DNA from: Heterodera schachtii
Taxonomy: Eukaryota > Nematoda > Chromadorea > Rhabditida > Heteroderidae
DNA length: 64,000 nucleotides
Assembly: GCA_023374025.1 (NCBI GenBank)
Contig: SIJG01000104.1
Span: 451,127-515,126 of the forward strand
Direction: 5' to 3'
Shown: in pieces, positions 55,795-64,000 of the stretch
Layout of the letters: the number at the start of each line of letters is the position of its first letter
Numbering within the stretch: the stretch's first letter is position 1
Translations under genes and position numbers: made by a program
Notes under the pieces: generated by a model
Databases searched by the model: none
Told to the model about the DNA's origin: nothing
Seen by the model: only the letters and a program-made list of their open reading frames with translations

Positions 55795-55883
55795 CAGGGA
55801 TGGCACGGAATTCCGACATTTTGGGGTCGGAATTCCGAATTCCGATTTCCGAAAAAATTTTGGACGTCGGAATGCAATCCCTG
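55795..55883. mobile_element. Deleted copy of the TTCCGA-word hAT-like element
   Basis: 89 bp from CAGGGATGGCACGG to CAATCCCTG, with only two sets of TTCCGA words left. Flanks GTCCGAAC and ATCCAAAC are a 6-of-8 target duplication. Same ends as 26866-27664. Confidence 0.75.
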
Positions 55884-56022
55884 ATCCAAACTGTACACTG
55901 ATTCCATGAACAAAATTTTTGAAAATTGTTATAAATTTATTAAAAAAAAATTTCTCTCAATATGTTGTACAGCACACGGTACGATTGCTGATGGGATACC
56001 GTGTGGGAGAATATACTGTATT

Positions 56023-56334
56023 ATGTATGTGAGGAGGACCAAACTGTTGATGACGATGACTCTGATATTGACTCTCTCTTTTTCTTTTGCTTTTCTTCAT
56101 GCATTCTTCATCAGGGGCCGTAGCAAAAGGGCTCTAGGAAATCCGACACTGGAAAATCCGACACTGGAAAATCCGACACCGGAAAATCCGACACAAGCGG
56201 AAAATCCGACACAAGCGGAAAATCCGACACCGCTGGAAAATCCGACACTAGCTGAAAATCCGACACTGGAAAATTCGACACTGGATTTAAATTTTAAAAA
56301 TAATTTTCGATTATTTGAATTAATATCTGTATAA
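56023..56334 (+). CDS. Small secreted repeat protein (candidate)
   Basis: An intronless frame of 103 residues from the ATG at 56023 (the frame is open further upstream to 55906, but the chosen start puts the signal peptide first). Residues 7-27 form a hydrophobic signal core (KLLMTMTLILTLSFSFAFLH). A dibasic site GRSKR and about nine ENPT-based repeats (ENPTL, ENPTP, ENPTQA, ENPTPL, ENPTLA) follow, then a short tail ending FELISV. The unknown function would be extracellular. Small secreted repeat proteins are a common effector format in plant-parasitic nematodes, but no known effector family is recognised and it borders a satellite array. Expression evidence would be decisive. Confidence 0.4.
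   Translation: MYVRRTKLLMTMTLILTLSFSFAFLHAFFIRGRSKRALGNPTLENPTLENPTPENPTQAENPTQAENPTPLENPTLAENPTLENSTLDLNFKNNFRLFELISV
56150..56282 (+). repeat. Coding 15/21-bp tandem repeat (GGAAAATCCGACAC)
   Basis: Nine imperfect copies of GGAAAATCCGACAC plus one base, some with a 6-bp insertion (AAGCGG, CGCTGG, TAGCTG). Every length change is a multiple of three, so the frame of the small secreted-like protein is preserved throughout. Confidence 0.9.
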
Positions 56335-56364
56335 GTTAGCCAAGTTTTCGAATTTAATTTATTT

Positions 56365-59300
56365 CCATAATTTCCGAATGTCATTCGGTATCATAATGCC
56401 AAACCAAAACAAATTCGTTTTAAAATATTCCTTTCTGAACTTGACTTGGCTTCTCAATATCGAAGCTTTTTTCTCAGCAATTTCTAAAACGCTTATACCA
56501 AACCCTAGATTTTTGGTTCAGATGGTTTTCAGAAAAAATCCCTTGTGGTGAAAACAATATTTCACATTTCACTTCATAACTTTTCGAGTTCGGCACGGAT
56601 TGAGACCGGGATAAGACCATTGGAAAGAGCAGCTCGAGCTCTACAAGAAGCTATGGAAAGAAAAAATCGACATTTCAGGGACTTTTTCAGAAATCATATT
56701 TAATTCTCCAATGGGGCCCCATTTTGGGTCCCCAGCCACAGCCCCATGCTTCTCCCAATTTTAAGTCTTGGATTTGTCAAATAATTAAAGATTTCGAATT
56801 AATAATAAAAAAATTCTATTGAAAATTTTTTTTTGTAGAGGGAAAAATTCTGTACCAAACTACTGTTTGAAAACCCAATCAAAACTGGGAAAAAAAATTT
56901 GAAGTCAAAAAATTCTTCGAATTTCTCCTATTTTGTTTCCATAATTTCCGAATGTCATTCGGTATCATAATGCCAAACCAAAACGAATTCGTTTTAAAAT
57001 ATTGCTTTCTGGACTTGACTTGGTTTCTCAATATCGAAGCTTTTTTCTCCGCAATTTCTAAAACGCTTATACCAAACCCTAGATTTTTGGTTCAGATGGT
57101 TTTCAGAAAAAATCCCTTGTGGTGAAAACAATATTTCACATTTCACTTCATAACTTTTCGAGTTCGGCACGGATTGAGACCGGGATAAGACCACTGGAAA
57201 GAGCAGCTCGAGCTCTACAAGAAGCTATGGAAAGAAAAAATCGACATTTCAGGGACTTTTTCAGAAATCATATTTAATTCTCCAATGGGGCCCCATTTTG
57301 GGTCCCCAGCCACAGCCCCATGCTTCTCCCAATTTTAAGTCTTGGATTTGTCAAATAATTAAAGATTTCGAATTAATAATAAAAAAATTCTATTGAAAAT
57401 TTTTTTTTGTAGAGGGAAAAATTCTGTACCAAACTACTGTTTGAAAACCCAATCAAAACTGGGAAAAAAATTTGAAGTCAAAAAATTCTTCGAATTTCTC
57501 CTATTTTGTTTCCATAATTTCCGAATGTCATTCGGTATCATAATGCCAAACCAAAACGAATTCGTTTTAAAATATTGCTTTCTGGACTTGACTTGGTTTC
57601 TCAATATCGAAGCTTTTTTCTCCGCAATTTCTAAAACGCTTATACCAAACCCTAGATTTTTGGTTCAGATGGTTTTCAGAAAAAATCCCTTGTGGTGAAA
57701 ACAATATTTCACATTTCACTTCATAACTTTTCGAGTTCGGCACGGATTGAGACCGGGATAAGACCATTGGAAAGAGCAGCTCGAGCTCTACAAGAAGCTA
57801 TGGAAAGAAAAAATCGACATTTCAGGGACTTTTTCAGAAATCATATTTAATTCTCCAATGGGGCCCCATTTTGGGTCCCCAGCCACAGCCCCATGCTTCT
57901 CCCAATTTTAAGTCTTGGATTTGTCAAATAATTAAAGATTTCGAATTAATAATAAAAAAATTCTATTGAAAATTTTTTTTTGTAGAGGGAAAAATTCTGT
58001 ACCAAACTACTGTTTGAAAACCCAATCAAAACTGGGAAAAAAATTTGAAGTCAAAAAATTCTTCGAATTTCTCCAATTTTGTTTCCATAATTTCCGAATG
58101 TCATTCGGTATCATAATGCCAAACCAAAACGAATTCGTTTTAAAATATTCCTTTCTGGACTTGACTTGGTTTCTCAATATCGAAGCTTTTTTCTCCGCAA
58201 TTTCTAAAACGCTTATACCAAACCCTAGATTTTTGGTTCAGATGGTTTTCAGAAAAAATCCCTTGTGGTGAAAACAATATTTCACATTTCACTTCATAAC
58301 TTTTCGAGTTCGGCACGGATTGAGACCGGGATAAGACCATTGGAAAGAGCAGCTCGAGCTCTACAAGAAGCTATGGAAAGAAAAAATCGACATTTCAGGG
58401 ACTTTTTCAGAAATCATATTTAATTCTCCAATGGGGCCCCATTTTGGGTCCCCAGCCACAGCCCCATGCTTCTCCCAATTTTAAGTCTTGGATTTGTCAA
58501 ATAATTAAAGATTTCGAATTAATAATAAAAAATTCTATTGAAAATTTTTTTTTGTAGAGGGAAAAATTCTGTACCAAACTACTGTTTGAAAACCCAATCA
58601 AAACTGGGAAAAAAAATTTGAAGTCAAAAAATTCTTCGAATTTCTCCAATTTTGTTTCCATAATTTCCGAATGTCATTCGGTATCATAATGCCAAACCAA
58701 AACGAATTCGTTTTAAAATATTCCTTTCTGGACTTGACTTGGTTTCTCAATATCGAAGCTTTTTTCTCCGCAATTTCTAAAACGCTTATACCAAACCCTA
58801 GATTTTTGGTTCAGATGGTTTTCAGAAAAAATCCCTTGTGGTGAAAACAATATTTCACATTTCACTTCATAACTTTTCGAGTTCGGCACGGATTGAGACC
58901 GGGATAAGACCATTGGAAAGAGCAGCTCGAGCTCTACAAGAAGCTATGGAAAGAAAAAATCGACATTTCAGGGACTTTTTCAGAAATCATATTTAATTCT
59001 CCAATGGGGCCCCATTTTGGGTCCCCAGCCACAGCCCCATGCTTCTCCCAATTTTAAGTCTTGGATTTGTCAAATAATTAAAGATTTCGAATTAATAATA
59101 AAAAAATTCTATTGAAAATTTTTTTTTGTAGAGGGAAAAATTCTGTACCAAACTACTGTTTGAAAACCCAATCAAAACTGGGAAAAAAAATTTGAAGTCA
59201 AAAAATTCTTCGAATTTCTCCTATTTTGTTTCCATAATTTCCGAATGTCATTCGGTATCATAATGCCAAACCAAAACGAATTCGTTTTAAAATATTGCTT

Positions 59301-62300
59301 TCTGGACTTGACTTGGTTTCTCAATATCGAAGCTTTTTTCTCCGCAATTTCTAAAACGCTTATACCAAACCCTAGATTTTTGGTTCAGATGGTTTTCAGA
59401 AAAAATCCCTTGAAAACCCAATCAAAACTGGGAAAAAAAATTTGAAGTCAAAAAATTCTTCGAATTTCTCCTATTTTGTTTCCATAATTTCCGAATGTCA
59501 TTCGGTATCATAATGCCAAACCAAAACGAATTCGTTTTAAAATATTGCTTTCTGGACTTGACTTGGTTTCTCAATATCGAAGCTTTTTTCTCCGCAATTT
59601 CTAAAACGCTTATACCAAACCCTAGATTTTTGGTTCAGATGGTTTTCAGAAAAAATCCCTTGTGGTGAAAACAATATTTCACATTTCACTTCATAACTTT
59701 TCGAGTTCGGCACGGATTGAGACCGGGATAAGACCATTGGAAAGAGCAGCTCGAGCTCTACAAGAAGCTATGGAAAGAAAAAATCGACATTTCAGGGACT
59801 TTTTCAGAAATCATATTTAATTCTCCAATGGGGCCCCATTTTGGGTCCCCAGCCACAGCCCCATGCTTCTCCCAATTTTAAGTCTTGGATTTGTCAAATA
59901 ATTAAAGATTTCGAATTAATAATAAAAAAATTCTATTGAAAATTTTTTTTTGTAGAGGGAAAAATTCTGTACCAAACTACTGTTTGAAAACCCAATCAAA
60001 ACTGGGAAAAAAATTTGAAGTCAAAAAATTCTTCGAATTTCTCCAATTTTGTTTCCATAATTTCCGAATGTCATTCGGTATCATAATGCCAAACCAAAAC
60101 GAATTCGTTTTAAAATATTGCTTTCTGGACTTGACTTGGTTTCTCAATATCGAAGCTTTTTTCTCCGCAATTTCTAAAACGCTTATACCAAACCCTAGAT
60201 TTTTGGTTCAGATGGTTTTCAGAAAAAATCCCTTGTGGTGAAAACAATATTTCACATTTCACTTCATAAATTTTCGAGTTCGGCACGGATTGAGACCGGG
60301 ATAAGACCATTGGAAAGAGCAGCTCGAGCTCTACAAGAAGCTATGGAAAGAAAAAATCGACATTTCAGGGACTTTTTCAGAAATCATATTTAATTCTCCA
60401 ATGGGGCCCCATTTTGGGTCCCCAGCCACAGCCCCATGCTTCTCCCAATTTTAAGTCTTGGATTTGTCAAATAATTAAAGATTTCGAATTAATAATAAAA
60501 AAATTCTATTGAAAATTTTTTTTTGTAGAGGGAAAAATTCTGTACCAAACTACTGTTTGAAAACCCAATCAAAACTGGGAAAAAAATTTGAAGTCAAAAA
60601 ATTCTTCGAATTTCTCCTATTTTGTTTCCATAATTTCCGAATGTCATTCGGTATCATAATGCCAAACCAAAACGAATTCGTTTTAAAATATTGCTTTCTG
60701 GACTTGACTTGGTTTCTCAATATCGAAGCTTTTTTCTCCGCAATTTCTAAAACGCTTATACCAAACCCTAGATTTTTGGTTCAGATGGTTTTCAGAAAAA
60801 ATCCCTTGAAAACCCAATCAAAACTGGGAAAAAAAATTTGAAGTCAAAAAATTCTTCGAATTTCTCCTATTTTGTTTCCATAATTTCCGAATGTCATTCG
60901 GTATCATAATGCCAAACCAAAACGAATTCGTTTTAAAATATTGCTTTCTGGACTTGACTTGGTTTCTCAATATCGAAGCTTTTTTCTCCGCAATTTCTAA
61001 AACGCTTATACCAAACCCTAGATTTTTGGTTCAGATGGTTTTCAGAAAAAATCCCTTGTGGTGAAAACAATATTTCACATTTCACTTCATAACTTTTCGA
61101 GTTCGGCACGGATTGAGACCGGGATAAGACCATTGGAAAGAGCAGCTCGAGCTCTACAAGAAGCTATGGAAAGAAAAAATCGACATTTCAGGGACTTTTT
61201 CAGAAATCATATTTAATTCTCCAATGGGGCCCCATTTTGGGTCCCCAGCCACAGCCCCATGCTTCTCCCAATTTTAAGTCTTGGATTTGTCAAATAATTA
61301 AAGATTTCGAATTAATAATAAAAAAATTCTATTGAAAATTTTTTTTTGTAGAGGGAAAAATTCTGTACCAAACTACTGTTTGAAAACCCAATCAAAACTG
61401 GGAAAAAAATTTGAAGTCAAAAAATTCTTCGAATTTCTCCTATTTTGTTTCCATAATTTCCGAATGTCATTCGGTATCATAATGCCAAACCAAAACGAAT
61501 TCGTTTTAAAATATTGCTTTCTGGACTTGACTTGGTTTCTCAATATCGAAGCTTTTTTCTCCGCAATTTCTAAAACGCTTATACCAAACCCTAGATTTTT
61601 GGTTCAGATGGTTTTCAGAAAAAATCCCTTGTGGTGAAAACAATATTTCACATTTCACTTCATAACTTTTCGAGTTCGGCACGGATTGAGACCGGGATAA
61701 GACCATTGGAAAGAGCAGCTCGAGCTCTACAAGAAGCTATGGAAAGAAAAAATCGACATTTCAGGGACTTTTTCAGAAATCATATTTAATTCTCCAATGG
61801 GGCCCCATTTTGGGTCCCCAGCCACAGCCCCATGCTTCTCCCAATTTTAAGTCTTGGATTTGTCAAATAATTAAAGATTTCGAATTAATAATAAAAAAAT
61901 TCTATTGAAAATTTTTTTTTGTAGAGGGAAAAATTCTGTACCAAACTACTGTTTGAAAACCCAATCAAAACTGGGAAAAAAATTTGAAGTCAAAAAATTC
62001 TTCGAATTTCTCCTATTTTGTTTCCATAATTTCCGAATGTCATTCGGTATCATAATGCCAAACCAAAACGAATTCGTTTTAAAATATTGCTTTCTGGACT
62101 TGACTTGGTTTCTCAATATCGAAGCTTTTTTCTCCGCAATTTCTAAAACGCTTATACCAAACCCTAGATTTTTGGTTCAGATGGTTTTCAGAAAAAATCC
62201 CTTGTGGTGAAAACAATATTTCACATTTCACTTCATAACTTTTCGAGTTCGGCACGGATTGAGACCGGGATAAGACCATTGGAAAGAGCAGCTCGAGCTC

Positions 62301-64000
62301 TACAAGAAGCTATGGAAAGAAAAAATCGACATTTCAGGGACTTTTTCAGAAATCATATTTAATTCTCCAATGGGGCCCCATTTTGGGTCCCCAGCCACAG
62401 CCCCATGCTTCTCCCAATTTTAAGTCTTGGATTTGTCAAATAATTAAAGATTTCGAATTAATAATAAAAAAATTCTATTGAAAATTTTTTTTTGTAGAGG
62501 GAAAAATTCTGTACCAAACTACTGTTTGAAAACCCAATCAAAACTGGGAAAAAAATTTGAAGTCAAAAAATTCTTCGAATTTCTCCTATTTTGTTTCCAT
62601 AATTTCCGAATGTCATTCGGTATCATAATGCCAAACCAAAACGAATTCGTTTTAAAATATTGCTTTCTGGACTTGACTTGGTTTCTCAATATCGAAGCTT
62701 TTTTCTCCGCAATTTCTAAAACGCTTATACCAAACCCTAGATTTTTGGTTCAGATGGTTTTCAGAAAAAATCCCTTGTGGTGAAAACAATATTTCACATT
62801 TCACTTCATAACTTTTCGAGTTCGGCACGGATTGAGACCGGGATAAGACCATTGGAAAGAGCAGCTCGAGCTCTACAAGAAGCTATGGAAAGAAAAAATC
62901 GACATTTCAGGGACTTTTTCAGAAATCATATTTAATTCTCCAATGGGGCCCCATTTTGGGTCCCCAGCCACAGCCCCATGCTTCTCCCAATTTTAAGTCT
63001 TGGATTTGTCAAATAATTAAAGATTTCGAATTAATAATAAAAAAATTCTATTGAAAATTTTTTTTTGTAGAGGGAAAAATTCTGTACCAAACTACTGTTT
63101 GAAAACCCAATCAAAACTGGGAAAAAAATTTGAAGTCAAAAAATTCTTCGAATTTCTCCTATTTTGTTTCCATAATTTCCGAATGTCATTCGGTATCATA
63201 ATGCCAAACCAAAACGAATTCGTTTTAAAATATTGCTTTCTGGACTTGACTTGGTTTCTCAATATCGAAGCTTTTTTCTCCGCAATTTCTAAAACGCTTA
63301 TACCAAACCCTAGATTTTTGGTTCAGATGGTTTTCAGAAAAAATCCCTTGTGGTGAAAACAATATTTCACATTTCACTTCATAACTTTTCGAGTTCGGCA
63401 CGGATTGAGACCGGGATAAGACCATTGGAAAGAGCAGCTCGAGCTCTACAAGAAGCTATGGAAAGAAAAAATCGACATTTCAGGGACTTTTTCAGAAATC
63501 ATATTTAATTCTCCAATGGGGCCCCATTTTGGGTCCCCAGCCACAGCCCCATGCTTCTCCCAATTTTAAGTCTTGGATTTGTCAAATAATTAAAGATTTC
63601 GAATTAATAATAAAAAAATTCTATTGAAAATTTTTTTTGTAGAGGGAAAAATTCTGTACCAAACTACTGTTTGAAAACCCAATCAAAACTGGGAAAAAAA
63701 TTTGAAGTCAAAAAATTCTTCGAATTTCTCCTATTTTGTTTCCATAATTTCCGAATGTCATTCGGTATCATAATGCCAAACCAAAACGAATTCGTTTTAA
63801 AATATTCCTTTCTGGACTTGACTTGGTTTCTCAATATCGAAGCTTTTTTCTCCGCAATTTCTAAAACGCTTATACCAAACCCTAGATTTTTGGTTCAGAT
63901 GGTTTTCAGAAAAAATCCCTTGTGGTGAAAACAATATTTCACATTTCACTTCATAACTTTTCGAGTTCGGCACGGATTGAGACCGGGATAAGACCATTGG
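56365..64000. repeat. 573-bp satellite array reaching the window edge
   Basis: Monomers of 573 bp (572 in the last) repeat head-to-tail about 13 times, differing at only a few bases (for example TATTGCTTT versus TATTCCTTT, CTCCTATT versus CTCCAATT). Two monomers are extended by a 251-bp partial repeat (junctions near 59412 and 60808, where CCCTTG is followed directly by AAAACCCAATC). Short frames of 66 (-) and 101 (+) residues recur in every unit; they are passive passengers unless shown otherwise. The array probably marks heterochromatin or a contig end. Confidence 0.97.

Noticed and set aside
56994..63997. Recurring 66- and 101-residue frames as a tandem gene family
   Set aside because: They are identical because the satellite monomers are identical; no start context, splice structure or protein character supports coding.

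Overview
This is animal DNA, and specifically nematode DNA. The evidence is an flp-6 neuropeptide precursor (KSAYMRFG repeats), a cuticle collagen with the nematode N-terminal domain, and a gene of the nematode-specific Clc-like membrane family. Introns are mostly GT-AG, AT-rich and often long, intergenic DNA is repeat-laden, and there are many poly-G/poly-C runs. A tylenchid plant parasite (cyst-nematode lineage) fits, but I cannot prove that from one window. Exons below were assembled by hand from reading frame, splice sites and phase.

Layout. 57-2086 (-): Clc-like four-helix membrane protein, running off the left edge. 2.1-11.4 kb: mostly noncoding, with GA and purine tracts. 11386-12296 (+): flp-6. 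14960-17124 (+): cuticle collagen, including a GC-AG intron and a mobile-element insertion in another intron. 17.3-18.9 kb: 55-bp tandem repeat. 19637-37664 (+): about 26 exons that join in phase into one very large predicted protein, with a signal-peptide-like start, about 2,100 unrecognised residues including a 22-residue Lys/Glu repeat, and a C-terminal canonical poly(A) polymerase with all three catalytic aspartates. 41158-44013 (+): complete seven-exon cyclin-Q-like gene. 44602-49237 (-): C2H2 zinc-finger gene. 50666-52409 (+): small RING-H2-like gene. 56023-56334 (+): short signal-peptide repeat protein. 56.4 kb to the end: 573-bp satellite.

The introns and spacers hold many DNA transposon remnants, several with exact 8-bp target duplications and CAGGG/TAGGG ends, as in hAT elements. 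The most striking observation is that these elements share a scaffold and hairpin core, but each carries its own short 'word'. The word is repeated in both orientations through both subterminal regions and opens with a hairpin of itself. Between homologous elements the word is exchanged everywhere at once (AGGCT, CTGAT, CTTAT, TTCCG), with base-pairing kept. A plausible reading is coordinated switching of transposase-binding sites. The second highlight is the giant, possibly secreted, poly(A)-polymerase fusion. The genes do not form an obvious pathway; they are independent single-copy nematode loci separated by repeats.
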